NCBI RefSeq assembly: GCF_963662255.1
Contig: NC_085048.1
Span: 101,228,229-101,292,228 of the forward strand
Length of the DNA: 64,000 nt
Direction of reading: 5' to 3'
From: Cinclus cinclus
Lineage: Eukaryota; Chordata; Aves; Passeriformes; Cinclidae
The notes below the pieces were generated by a model that saw nothing but the letters and a program-made list of their open reading frames with translations, did not search any database and was not told where the DNA came from. How positions within the stretch are numbered: the stretch's first letter is position 1; each line of letters opens with the position of its first letter. Both the position numbers and the translations under genes were made by a program. This document shows, piece after piece, positions 1 to 13,500 of this stretch.

Positions 1-3000
1 TACCTGTGTGCTGTGGTCAATGCAGAGCTTGTCTGGGCATTAGCAATAGCTGAGGGCTGCTGGAGCCTGGCCTGCACTGTGGGATTATCCTCAGCTCGGG
101 GTTGCCCTGGGGATTTTAATATCCATATCCATATCTGTCCATATCTGTGCACTACACTGCAGCAGAGGCACAGCAGCACAACCTGGGGACTACATTGAGT
201 CCCAATCTCTGATAACTGGTTGTTTCAGCCAGTAAGCAGCTTTGAGTGTCCCACATACCTGTCTGCAACTCCCTTTTATCACAGACATCATCCTCCCAGA
301 GCCTTCTACACACCCAGTGCTGCCTTCCTCAATTTCTGTAGTTCCAACTTACATGATTATGAGTGAATTTAATGCTATGAATTCTAAATTTAATGTCAAG
401 TATCTGTTCTTCAGACCCCAAATGAATATGTGTAATTTCAGAGTTTTCTTGGCCATGTTTTTGGCTTGCGTGTGTTTTTGTGAAGGCAGATATTTTTCCT
501 AAAGATTCTCAAATAATTAGTTCCCTTTGGTTAGTTTATTTTTTTTATTTTTTTAAATTTTTTTTGTTGTTGCTTGTTATACAAGAGTGATCCTTACCAA
601 AACAGATTTTCACTGGATCAAGTTTTTACTGTAAAGATGGAAATTCATTGCTTCGCTGTTAATTTCTGTGTCTGGCAGCTTTGTTACATCTCTGGTCAGT
701 AGGAGTTGTGCCCCAAATCATGTAACAGAGTTTATCTCTTCTGCTACCCCTTACAAATGACTCCAAGTTAAACTTGCAGTGCTGTTCCTTGCTGAGGACT
801 CTTAGAGAACATCACTGTACTGATACATCCTGGAGGTGCAGCTCCCCCAAAGCCCTGTTCGTGTGACTGAAGGATTTCTTCAGAGGTGAAGGTGGATGGG
901 TTGTAGAAGGGAGAGAGAGGAGTTAGGACATTCCTACTTGTGTAAATTAAAAGTTTAATTGTTGGCATTCACTGGCCTTTACCTTGCCTCATAGGGCATT
1001 TCTATCCTCTTCTGTTGTAAGACAGTACTGTGGAGCTTTCATAACATATCCATCAATGATACCAAATGTTATCATTTGTTATATGCTGTATGTTCCAACT
1101 ACTTAACAAATTCTCATTATTCTTTAATTGCCTATGTTTTAGAATGAGGTGTGGAGTTGTGAGGCAGAGTATTCAGGCACTTACTTAGACTTTGAATCAT
1201 AAACTAGATAATTTTTTTCTTTTTTTTTTTTTTTAGAAAGCAGAAAAGAACATTATCTAAAGAAAGAATTGCACTCATGGGCTCTTGGCAGCAAAATGTG
1301 GATCGCTTGCTTTTATAGCTATGAAACTAAATTTCAGAACCTATTTGGTTTGTTCAATGTACACCTTGTTTATAGAGCTTTTTAGTTAAAATTACCTACC
1401 CAGATATTTGATCATCAAGAGGAAGCCAGTTTAAGCACAAAATAATGCAGTCATCAGTTATTCAATATTTACTTCTCAGCAGTGGCCCATTTTATAACAA
1501 GTTTTGTGTCTCTGTACAATATAGTTAGGTATTAATTAAAGAGAGGGTTAACTTATACATTGAAAAAGGAGAAGTTGGCAAGTCATAGCATGGAAAAATG
1601 GTAGGAAGAAAATAACTTCAAGTAATACATAGAGATTGTATGAGTCAGTATTTATTGACTGATGTTGAATATGGCTCTTCTATATTTGCTGGTGAAGGCA
1701 TTACTAGATCTGTCTCCAATTTGTTTACAAAATGTGCCTGCATCCACTTCTCCTTGTAGCAAAGGTGAAACCTGCAGCCTTGTCTCTGAAAGCCCTGGGG
1801 CACTGACAGGGTCAGCTCACACAGACATCTTAGCCTGTTTCAGAACAGGGACTGTACTTGTCACTACTTCACTGCACCATTAAAGAGAGAAGAGCCTTGC
1901 AGATCAAGAACAAAACCAAGTTAGGACTATAATCCAGCCAGTTCACTTGTATGCCATTTTTTTAATGACAGCTCATCACTCCATGCTGTGGGGGAAGCTT
2001 GTTATTTTCAGCAGAGTCATAGGACATACAACATTGTGTCTGGGGCATATGTGCACTTCCATGTTTTTATTGCAAGGCCAGACAGCACTATCCTGCCAAC
2101 ATGGTGCATGGTGCTTCAGCATCCCTGAATCATCAGGGTCCCATGGCTCACTTGATCTTCATGGTCTTTTATATTAGGCTCAGTCTGTGAGATTGCTCCC
2201 TAGTGGCAGAAGCAGAGCGAGACAGATGGCAAAAGCCATTCTTTTGTTGGAAAAGCTGAGGTGGAGACAGGAATATGGAGGAGAAAGAATCTGTATAAAT
2301 GTAGAGAATGGGGAAGACCAGGAAGGAGAGTAAACAATGGCTTATAAGGTTAAAAAGCAGGAAAAATGTGTCCTGTTTCTGGGTTAATGTACCCCATTAA
2401 TTTCATAAGATCTCTGCTGCAAATTGTCTTTCTTTACTCATTTTTCTGAAAGCAGGTGATCCAGTGTTAATATTCTCACCATCTTTATTTCTGTCTAGCC
2501 TTCAAAGTTAAAATTTCCTGTATGTAAATATAGCAGGTTCTGGTGTGTAGAGCTTGCTCCAGCATCAGTTTTGGGGCTCTGGAGAGTTTTCCTCAGAAAT
2601 GGGAAAAGCAGTCAGAAATAGTATTAATAAATGAGACAGAGAAAATGTGGCTATATAAACTCAGGAAAATTAAACTGGTAGTAATTTTTTTGCCATCATG
2701 GAAAACTAAGTCACAGGTCATCAGGCTGGCAAGTATCTTCATTACTCCCCGATGTCAGGCTGCAAACCCCTCAGACAGATGATGCTTCATTGCCCTGCAA
2801 CATGCCATGGGTGCAAAGAACCCACAGCAAGTACAGATCCAAATACATGCCTTGCTATTCCCACCTCAGCCTGCTGCCTCATCCTTCCTGTCACAGTCCT
2901 CACAACTGCTTTCCACTCCACCACTCCCTGGCGTGATTTCACTTGAGACTTCCTTGTTCTTATAGTAATTCAATAACAGGTTGGTTAGATATATATACAC

Positions 3001-3364
3001 AAATAAATATATGAGGAAAAAATAATCCTCAGTGATTCTCTAATATCTCCATAAGCAGTCTTATCACATTCTTTTTAATTTGTTTGTGTGCAGGTAATTT
3101 TCAGCAGGGATATTGGAAAGTCTGAGCTGGGTTTCAGTATGTTCTAGTAGTTGACTGCAAAATTGTTTTGCATTGTCTCTTTCTTGACACATTTTTGTCT
3201 CTCAGGAAAGATTTAGCATTTGTTTCACTCCAAGTCCTTCCACACCATTCTGGGACACATCAGGCAGGGCTAATCCTACAGAAGTGATAGAGAAGGTGGT
3301 GAGGAAGGAGGCAGCAATTTACAGTGTAATCTTGACACATTTTTTTACTTCTGTATGGAGGGGA
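1..3364. other. Intronic DNA without recognised features
   Basis: AT-rich sequence with one T-rich tract near 540-566 and the poly(T) tract at 1212. No splice-flanked coding segment, RNA gene or recognisable transposon was seen. Confidence 0.6.
1212..1234. repeat. Poly(T) tract
   Basis: T7, C, then T15. It could be the poly(A) end of an old minus-strand retrocopy, but no adjoining element is recognisable. Confidence 0.85.
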
Positions 3365-3573
3365 AGTTTGGGTTGGACTTTAGGAGGATTTTCTTCACAG
3401 AAAAGGCATGTTAGGCATTGGAATAGGCTGCCCACAGCAGTGGTGGAGCCACCATCCCTGGAGGTGTTTAAGGAAAGACTGGATGTTGCACTCAGTGCCA
3501 TATTGTAGTTGTCAAGGTGGACTTGATGATCTCAGAGGTCTTTTCCAGCCTCACTGATTCTGTGATTCTATGA
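3365..3573 (+). mobile_element. CR1 LINE 3' end, 5'-truncated
   Basis: This is about 210 bp matching the terminal part of an avian CR1 element. It contains TTGGACTTTAGGAGGATTTTC, the segment GGCTGCCCACAGCAGTGGTGG, CATCCCTGGAGGTGTTTAA, GATGATCTCAGAGGTCTTTTC and the closing TGATTCTGTGATTCTATGA. CR1 copies are usually truncated at the 5' end and make no clear target duplication, which fits here. The left boundary is approximate. The in-frame reading across it is a relic of the CR1 end and not a gene. Confidence 0.9.
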
Positions 3574-3999
3574 CACAGATTAGCTATTTGGTTCACATAT
3601 TTTTTCAAATGTTCCTGTCAAAGACAAAGCCCTTCTCACTTGACTTGGAAAAGCAAAATGCTGGAAAAGTGTACCAGCATCTGGAAACTACTCTGCACTG
3701 GAAAATCATGGGCTGTGGTTTGTGTACAGTGTCCACATACATGACTGGAAAATTATTCAGCTCTTGGGAAGTCTAATTTTATTAGGCCTGATAGGCTTTC
3801 ATCTGATGGGCCTTTGTGAATCTTTTAACTTCCCTCCATATTTCCTTAAATCTGGAGTTTTTATGCAAGTTATCTCTATCCTATTCTTTCACACTGCCCT
3901 TCCACTGACTGCTTTAAAACAAATCAAGCTTTTCTAGCACATGTGGCTTTCCACAGCTCAGCTATGCTCCCTGGAATAGTAATTGCTTTGCCAGATCAG

Positions 4000-4012
4000 T
4001 TTTTTTTTTTTT
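4000..4012. repeat. Poly(T) run of 13
   Basis: Uninterrupted T13. Confidence 0.85.
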
Positions 4013-4624
4013 AAAGGCTTCCAAACAGTGATCTAATAAACCTGATATGTTAAAATACATCAGTATTCAACAAGTGTTTGGCAGGAAGAAGGATGTTCTT
4101 GGACTCAATGTCCAAGGACTGTAGAACATGTGGTGTCTTACTGTGTGCTTGCAATGCTGTAACTGATTTTATATTTCAGTGCCTGTAGAGTTGTTCACGT
4201 TGTTTTCCTGCCCAGTCTTTGTCTTTTCCCCCAGTCTGCAGTTTTATTCCTGAGGCACAAGCATGTACATTAGGCAGGGCAGCGTTCAGAAGTGGCTTTC
4301 TCCAGCTGTGTGCTCTCTGTGCTTGTTTGCCTGGTGAGAATTTGTAGTAATACTTTTCCTTTAACAGGATGCTGAGCTGATTGACTCTGTCATCACCTGC
4401 TGTATTTCTTCAGACCTGGGGGATTTGGGGAGGCTGGTGGGAAGATGGAACCGCTGTTCAGCAAATCTAAGTTTAGTTGTTCCTCCTTCCTCCCAGAAAG
4501 AGAAGGACTGTTTCCTAAGTAATTGGTAGATAAAAAGGAGGTAAAAATCTTAACAAGACATTAAGTCGTTTTGTTCAGAGGGAATCTTTATAGGAACAGA
4601 TGGAGGCCTAAGGAAGACCTCGGG

Positions 4625-4740
4625 CCTTCCTTCCTTCCTTCCTTCCTTCCTTCCTTCCTTCCTTCCTTCCTTCCTTCCTTCCTTCCTTCCTTCCTTCCTT
4701 CCTTCCTTCCTCCTCCCTCCCTCCCTCCCTCCCTCCCTCC
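4625..4740. repeat. Compound (CCTT)n-(CCCT)n microsatellite
   Basis: About 86 bp of uninterrupted CCTT units (4625-4710, ~21 copies) are followed by about 30 bp of CCCT units (4711-4740). It is a pure pyrimidine tract on the + strand, able to form triplex-type structure and likely to vary in length. The long low-complexity open frames on both strands here are artefacts of the repeat. Confidence 0.97.
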
Positions 4741-7501
4741 TGACTATTTTTTTATGTCTTTCTCTTCCTGGATTTTGTGTGTGTGTTGAGATCCACATTA
4801 TTTTTTTTACATACAGATATATATGTATGTATAATATAAATTTTAAAAAAGGGAATTAAGTGTTCTGTCTCTGTGGTATTTGCTAAGGAGTTGGCCCATT
4901 GACTTGGAAAGCTCCAAATTTTCTTGTCTCTGCCCATATCTCTCTCTTTTTTCCCCCCATTGTAAAGTGTTTTGTCCTTTCTAACATTTTTCCCCAGTTT
5001 GTAGAAACATGAGGTCAGCGATGGTAATTGCAATGAGCAGGGCCTGAGCTGTTTCTCTCACAAGTCTGCTTTTGTTTTGTCAGGTGTCTCTGCTTCGGTG
5101 GGAAGTTCTTGAATCCTGTAGATTTGATGCCTCCAATGCCTCTGAGAAGGTTTTAAAACCCTTTTAAAAATTGCTGTAGCTCCAGGTGGCTCTGATTAGT
5201 GACCACAGCTAGCACTGCTGTTTTCCTTGGGTGCCAGCATGTAACAAGGAAAGACCATCCCAGCCCTAAAGAGCTCATGGAGTAAGGAGGGGACAAGAGA
5301 CATCAAGCAGACATAGCAAGCAGGCCTGGAAAGCCCAGTATGATGAAGGGGTTATCATGAATTTTGTGTTAGTCAGTAGCAGCTGTTATCAAGTAATGCC
5401 TTCTGCCAGCAGCTGCAAGTGGCTGGCTAGGTGGACCAGGCCACTCTAGGTCTTTATTTGCTTGCAGTTTGTATCCAGGAAATAAATATCAGTGGTAGTG
5501 AGACCACCTGAATTTCATAGATAACAGTTATTAGTATGAGAAAAGAGGCAAAATGTTTTTTTCCAGTCTACCAAGTCCAGTAGAGGAGAGGGAACTAGTG
5601 TGAGGAGAAATGTGCCACATGAGAGTAGGAAATGGCAGGAATAACTCATTCTGTGGTTAGGGGAGAGATCTGTTCTTACCGTGGGCTTCAGTACATGTTG
5701 TACATCATGTCCATCCTGGGTTTTAAGCTTTTCCCAGGAAGTGCACCAATTCTAGCTGCGTAAGTCAGTACAGGCATTTACTGTACACAGATTTTCGAAG
5801 CAGGGTGAAATAATGATGTTCTAATAAAACATTTGATGACTTTAATTTCTCATATCTAGATACGGTTTTTAACTGTGTAAGGACCAAAAATGAATTGAAT
5901 ACTAAATTTTCAGAAATAGATGTTTAAGCTATGAGAACATGAGACTGGACTGTCTGCTTTTCTACTTCTTGTTGCCAAAACTTTTCGAGTTTGAAAACAT
6001 TGTTGACTTAGACTGGTTAAAGACATTCTGTTCCATTCTCCTGTATTTGTCAGTAATAATATTCTGCTTCTGTAATATGCACCCAACTCAAAACATCATA
6101 ACAAGATCAAGTGGGTAATAGAGGTTCAAGATGCCTTGCTTTCTTCCCAGAAGAATGCACAAGATGGTGAAATAGAAGCCCAGACAAATAATTAATTATT
6201 GACTTTAAAAATAGAAAGGAAGAGACAAGCTACATAAAAATAATGAAGTCGTGCCTTCAGAGACTACTATTTAGCCACACATGAAAGAGTAGTGACCTGT
6301 GTTTCTTGTGAAGAAAAGCTGATGGCAATTAATATTTTTCAACAAAGCTTCCTTTCTAAAACATTTTCTGCTGAATTACGGAAAAAGATGTAAGTGGAAT
6401 GCTACAGAACAAAAAACAAATCAAAGTGGATTTAAATTAACAACAAATCATGATAAATTAGCATTCGCTATCATGATAAAAGTCTAATGAGGGAAGAGTT
6501 AAAACAAACATTTCCCTTCTCACCCTCCACTCTTGAAGAAATTAAATAACATTGACTGTTCAGACACTTGCTCTAGAAAGTAACCTGGGTGATTAATCTG
6601 TTTAGTTCTCTGACTGACATTTACACAGCTAATTGTGTAGTGATGATGCTTCTTTAATAGGTCTGAATATTAATGGAAGATTTGGTTAAAGCTAGAACTT
6701 GTTTGTTTAAGAATATCACTGGAGAAATAAGAATGCTTCATCAAATTCAGAGTTTCATCACAGGTTTTATGACATATCATGGAACTTTAGTGCTTTTCTG
6801 ACTTGCAAAAAACTTGCTTGAATGTTTGACATTCTGTGCTTCAAGGAATCTTGATTGGCAGTTGATTAGCCCTTTGCTCAAGTCATTATCTTCTTCAGTG
6901 AAATTAGTTGGCTAGAAAATTGCATTGTAATTCATCAAGGGGAAAGGAGCATTTCAAAAGCTCTTGAGAGTATGATCCTTTTTATTTAGTATACAATATG
7001 AATTGTTTTCCTAGTAAGCTCTTCTAAAATGTCCTATTCATCATATTATATCATATTGTATTATGTTATTATATTGGTCTTCATTTCACTCTTTTCACTG
7101 AAACTGGGTGATACCTGGGTTTAAATTAGCTTGTAATACTGAAGGAAGTGTGTACAAGAGTTTGGCTTTGAATCACAAAAGCACTGAGACAGGTCTTTAG
7201 AAACTAACCCAAGTGAATAGAAAACTCCTCTCATTATATTTAACACAATGCTAGTAGTCATATCTTACTCATTCAAAAGGAAAGTTTTTTGCTAAAACCG
7301 TGTTAATAAATAACGCACAAATGTTACAGTAAGGTGAAAATGTATTTTCAGAAAGAGCGTTAGTTTTGCAAGTCTGTAGTGTACTGAAAAAGGCTAAGAC
7401 AATTGTTTTTGATGATTGTTCCTCATTACCTAAGTGGAAAGCAGGGTGCCTGAAGCACAGTGCTAATAAGGGGGAGCATGGAGGAGGTCATCTGCTGGGA
7501 A

Positions 7502-7525
7502 CACTGGGGAAGATTTTCCCCAGTG
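7502..7525. repeat. Hairpin-capable inverted repeat, 10-bp arms
   Basis: CACTGGGGAA, loop GATT, TTCCCCAGTG: perfect 10-bp arms with a 4-base loop. Two further inverted repeats follow within 120 bp (7566-7586 with 7-bp arms and 7625-7642 with 8-bp arms). Confidence 0.85.
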
Positions 7526-10500
7526 GCTTCAGGGACCCAGCTTGTCTACTCCTGACACCTTCCTACTCTCCCGGGGACTGGGAGAGCTCATGGCCAGAAC
7601 ATGACACAAAACAGCAGTGAGAAGACAGGAATTCATTCCTGTGAAGGAGTGGGTTCCTACCCAGTCCCCTCCAGCCACCTCAAATGACACATGCAGAGTC
7701 TGACCAGCTCTGGTGTCTGGGGACTGTCATGCCCTGTGTGAAGGGCTGGGCTGCAGGTTTCTTCTCACCAGTATTTCTGATTGCTGTGCACCATATTTCA
7801 GTCTGATTCCTGTCTTGCACTTGGGTTGTGGAATAGAACTGGTTTTCTGTGGTGCTGTTTCATGCAGTGTAGATAATTTTCTTTTTCTTTTTGTCTTAGT
7901 AGTTCTTCAATCCGTAGCCACAGTTCAAGGTCACTTTAGGAATAAAGAGATGACATAGCATCACCAGCTTTATTACTTCAGTTTTTTTATACAATTAACA
8001 AGGTTTTTTGATAGTGTTTTATTTTTAGTTGAATTAAATATATATATAAGTGAAATACAGACACATGTGTACCTTGTAAAATTAGCTACTGTGCAGTGAT
8101 TATCCAGTGGAATTTAATTCCTAGCTTGCTGATAATCTCCTCCTACACAGAAAGACAGAAAATGTTTTTATCATTACATTTAGCATTCCTCCTGTGAGAG
8201 TCTGTAAGAAAACGCTTGTCAGATGAAATAAGAACATCCTTGATATGTATTTTAATAGCAATTAACTCACTGGCCATCCTCTAAGTCCTTAATTAAAATG
8301 ATGGGTTTGTATGTAGCTTTGTTCCAGTATTGACAGACTTGTCTGCCCAAGACCATTTAATGAATCACCTCACTATTGAAAATAATGGGCATGTCCCATA
8401 GACTAAAGCATCACCAAACTTCTCTGCCCTGCCTCCTCTGTGCTGGAACAGGCTTACTTGTCATGCCATTCTGTTTTCACTGCACCATTATTATTACCAC
8501 TGTATGCTACTGTTGCCTCTTATCTGATAGTTGAGTAGCAAAAACAATTTGGGCAAAAACAAGTCCATTTAAATTGTATTTACTGTAAATGATCTGAAGA
8601 AATGATCTTCTGAGTTGCAGAAGGTTGCCTCCCTACTTTGAAATTCAGAGTTTTGCACATTTTGTGTTGTGTGTTTTGTATCTTTCCTCCTTTAACTATT
8701 GCTGTTACAATAGAACAGGTGGGGTGCTTTTCTAATGTAAAATCTTAAACTCTGGATTAATAAAACATACCTATATTACACTCCATTCAAAATATTTGTC
8801 AGAAGGAGTAATTAAAATTAAGTAGTTCTTCTGGTAAAGGTGTAATTGTGCCCTAAAGGTATTGAGCATGGACTGGAAGATGTTTTTAAGTTTCCAACAA
8901 AGTAAACCAAAATTTCTTTAAAAGCAAGACTGCTTTGAGAGTCAACCCTTGTCATTGCAGCTTGCCTCATGATTATTTGTCTTCCCAAGAGGAACTCCGT
9001 AGTTTCTCCAGGAAGCATTATCAGCTCCAAGCTGTTCCTCTTGGTGACCGTGCTCTGACCACACGATAAATTATTACTCCTCATGCATAAAATATTGGAT
9101 GGAGGGATTGGTCATGTGTGCTCCTCCCATCCCCAGATGTTACATTACGATATGCTTACCCAGAATAATGTTCCAGCCTTTCATTATTTACAGAAGTCAG
9201 AGCAGCAGCCAGTGTAATGATGATGGTATTTGGCATATCTGTAGCTCTTCCATCTGAGGAATGTAAAGTACTTTACAAACACTAGTTAAATAAGTGGTAT
9301 CTTTCTGTTATGACTATTGAGTGGCCCTACTGGAATAATCAGCCTGCTATTAACTGAAGTTTCTCTCTTCTCCAGTCATATTTAGCATGGTGAAATAATT
9401 GACATACTTACTGTGTGCTCTTATTTCCTTACTTCCCCTGTTCTTTTTACCTTACTTTTTTAGGACTAGTTTTGGAGGAAGGAATTTGATTTTTAAAGAA
9501 TGCTTGTTCTCTAACTGCGAGACTGAAAAAAATAATTTAATAAGAACGTTGTTTTATAAATTGTTTAAGAAACTGCAAGAGGTCAGTCTCCAATGTTAGG
9601 TTCTCTAAGGCCCTGTCTCAGTGTGTGTTGCAGAGTAGCTGGAGAATATGCTGCTTTCTTGAATGTTTGTAGAGTTGCCAGAACACCTTTTAGAAAGAGG
9701 GAGAAATAGAACCTTAAAAAATTGTTTGGCAGTAGTGATGGGCTACCCTGTATGGTTCTCAAGCTTCTTGGCAATATTGTATAACTCCTCTGTCTAGGAA
9801 AAATATAAAAGTTGCAGACAGCTTTTATGTAACCTGACAGGGTGCAGTAAAATGTGGTACTCACAGCTCAGAAGGTGCTATCTCTCCAAATGCTGCCAAA
9901 ATATATTGGTGTGCCACAATACAGGGCTGCTTTATTAAACTCCCTAAATGAGAAAGTGGGAAGGGATTTGCACATTTCCTGTCTCACTAGCCAAAAGTAA
10001 CTCTGTTCCCTTTCTTAGGGAAAACCATTTACTTGTAGGATATTCACTTTATGATTTCAGACCTCATATCACTCATTTGCTTTAAAACTGTGAGGGAGGA
10101 GAAACCAACAGAAAAGGTTTTGCTCTGTGGCTTTGCTGGTTGTTGCTGATGGGCATTTTGTAAACTTTGGTGTTGCTAAGTTAAGAAGTCAACTGAAGGG
10201 TGAGGGATATCTTACAGCTACAAGGAGCCATGCTTTTCTCCAAGCAGAAGAACAGTGCTGGTCCTTTCACAGCATATTTTCAATTCCTTTCCCTGACAGA
10301 TGTCAGAGTAACACCATTTGAAATGGCAGGGCAACTTCTAGATTGTAATTTTAAGTCACCAATACCTGTCCTGGAAGAATTTCCAAAATCTGTCCTTCCA
10401 GTTTCCGTTATGTTTCTCAATCATCTGAGCTGGATGAAGTTTTCAAACACAAACAACTTTGTTATGTTCCCATTCTTTGATGTGATGATTGTGCTTGACA

Positions 10501-13500
10501 AAGGATACATATTATGTAGCAAAAAGAAAATGTACAAGTGTAGATTTATGCTTAAAATTTGTAGTATTTCTTCTTCTGGTAAAATTGACTAGAAGCATTA
10601 CAGAAGGTTTGAAGCATAAGGAAAAGAAATCAAATTTTATGTTTTCTAATCTTACTCACATTAAATTCCTTTTACAATAATTTTTAAGCTGTGCTGTGTT
10701 AGGTCAGGTCTGTTACTTGCTTCTTCTAGGGAATGTCTGCATATGTTCCTGAGTGTAATAACATTTCTAATTTTTTTGGTAGCTTTTCAGTGGTATAGAA
10801 GAATTACATTTATGCTCTTTGGAGATGCTAATGCCTTTGATTCAATAAAGCACTTTTTGTATGAATAGATAACATTTATCATTTGCTTAATAACTGTCAA
10901 TTTATGTGCTAATGTTGAATAATCAAAAGAAAGATAGAGAAAACACATCTGGTTATTTAACAATGCCATTTGACTGTTTGTAGTGTTTTAAGAAGGGCTA
11001 TGTAATTATACATGTGAGAGAGACATTGGCAACACAGGTATTTAGAAAGAATTTGTTTGCTTGTTGAAAAAAGGATATGTTTGACAAAAGCTTAATTGTT
11101 GTTTTCCCCTACATGTGCCAAGGAACAGCAGCACTGCAGTTGATGTGGTGCTTTGTGCATTCACCCAAGCATCTCTGTATCCAGTGGAGAATACTCCCAA
11201 AATCCTCATTTATGAAGAGGCCTTTCAGAGATACACATTTACCTTTCTGTGATGTCTCATGTGTGTTGTATCCAGTTTTGTTTAAAAAAAATTATGCCTT
11301 GTTTCATACAGTGTAAATTCATTCCTGCTTTACTTTGTAGCAGTTTTTGTTTTGATGTGTAGAGAAGTGGTATCTGGCCTAGTGTAAGTAAATGGAGGGT
11401 GAGAATTGGGGAAAAAGTACAACAAATCATACCTCCTGCAGCATGAATAGGAATAGGAGCAGAACCATGTATCAGCAGAACCTAATTGACTGTAGTGATG
11501 GCTAGGCTCATACACACATTATTTTTGAGTGTGTTTTAGCAAGGCTTGGGTTTCTTTCACAAACCTCAAGACCCGAATGTTCTTAGAAAGGACCATTAAA
11601 CAGACCAATGGCAACAGATGGGGAAGCTTTCCTCTCAGTTAAGGAATCTTGTGTATTGCAATAAATCACTCTCCTTACTGTGCACTGCATCATGGGAATG
11701 ATTTATCTTGTCCTTGAGATGAATTTAGGAATTCATCTGTGGCAATGAGTATAGTGACACTGACTGCTGGGTCTTCTGTTTTGTCCTAGCATTGATACAC
11801 TACAAAAAGCTTTGCATAATAATTCTGCACTTCTCCCTTCCACCTGCTGCAGTCCCTCTGATTTTTGGTGTTTGAAGTTATTGAACCCTGGGTTATGTGG
11901 TTGTATAATGTTACTTATAAAGCACTTCTGCATCATTATAAGTTTAAGCCTAGCCTGAAGCCAATAAGTAGAAGGAGGTTTAAGAGGAAGGAAGGAAGGG
12001 AGGGGCTTTTTTGGAGCTGCTCTGCAATGATTTTTTGATTGTTCACAGAATTCTGGAGGCAGATGTGGCCAAGATCTTACAGACAAAGAGGCTGGTTGGA
12101 CTCCTGAATCACAAAGACCTTTTATGATAAACAGATGGTGCCAAATTTTGGACTAAATCCATTGTGGAATTACCAAAGGATGTCTTTTTGGGAAATGCAG
12201 TTTAAATGCATCCCGGTGTTTGACAGGGACAAAGTATAGCTCCTGATTTGCTGGAATTAAAACTTAATTAGGCCAGGTTTCTCTGAGAAGCCCTAACAAC
12301 TGCATTCTCCCTTAAAACCTGCAGGTTAATGAATAATAGAAGAGAAAGATTGAGCACAGCTTTCTAAACTTTTTTTTCTTGTCACTTTTTATTCTGTACT
12401 TTTCTGGGGTATCTATTTAAAATATCAAGGGAACATCAGGAGGCTCACAATGATTAACTCTGTCTCTAAAAAAAGTGCAAATGCTGTCTTATAGAGCTAT
12501 TTTGTTGCTTTCAAGTAGGAAGACTTGCAACACTAACTTATATTTGATAGAGAATCTGCTGAACATGAGAAAATGTTCAGATGGAATGATGGTTGATATT
12601 CCACCAATAAATGCTAGAGGTGGAAGTTCAAGCCCTGATGTTCACTGAGTCATACTGTCAGTCATGTCCATGATCTTTCCTGTATTTAATAAGTGTCCTG
12701 ACCAAGGTGCACAGATTTCTCTTACTCATTCACAGATAGGCAGATTGCTGTAGTGTGACCTGGAACTCCTTGAAGTTCAAGTCAGTTTTGTCAGGAGTTT
12801 CTTGTCCAACTGGAAAGGAAATACGTGATAGTAGCAATTTGTGCTTTGGTTGTGCCCCATCCTATATAAGCAAGTTTTGAAGCTCTTACTCTTGTTTCCT
12901 TGTGCTGTCTGTTACCTGCTATTAATTCCCAACACATTATTTAATCTAAGGTTTATTTGCAGATGTGTTTGATAGAGAGTTGCAAGATTCAAAACAAGTT
13001 GATTTCTGAACCATTTCTAAAAAAAATGACATCCAGACAGAAGCTAAAGCCTCTGTTAAGCTGGGGAAATCCAGGGAGACTCTACCATTATGTATTTTGT
13101 TGGAATCAAGTGGCTAGTGTATTTCAGATTAGCTATAGCCCATGTGACTTTTACCTGGCCAGCAACGGACAGAAGTCCAGACTGGAGGAAGAGCTGAGTG
13201 TGAAGTGAGTGAAGGGGAGACAGGAGATCTGGGGTTTTCTGGAGCTGCAGGGAGGGTCTGAACAGAATAGGAAATACTACCCATCATTTTATCCTCAGTT
13301 TTCCTTGCTGTGTTTTCCTATTTGTTGTCCTTCTCATTTACAAAGTACTTAAAATTCTCTGATAAAAGAGCTGTTCAAAACAAATACTATTGTAATATCT
13401 GTAATGTATCTTTTAATGTATTGTAACGTCTTTTGTACTGACATGCACAGAAGGCATTAATTGAGAAGGAATGATGCATTGGTTCTCAATTTAAAAAAAT

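Noticed and set aside
3284..3508. An open frame with a plausible-looking WNRLP...LEVFKERLD protein end
   Set aside because: It is the 3' end of a CR1 LINE. This translation appears at many CR1 insertions.
4550..4798. A Lys/Glu/Gly repeat protein on one strand and a Leu/Pro/Ser repeat protein on the other
   Set aside because: Pure translation of the CCTT/CCCT microsatellite.
10200..10592. A 130-codon open frame on the + strand
   Set aside because: AT-rich, with no domain, no homologue I recognise, and no splice or promoter context. Length is within chance for 64 kb of AT-rich DNA read in six frames.
12070..12130. A possible further CR1 tail (GGTTGGACTCCTGAATC)
   Set aside because: Only one short block resembles CR1. 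The rest of the tail is missing or scrambled.
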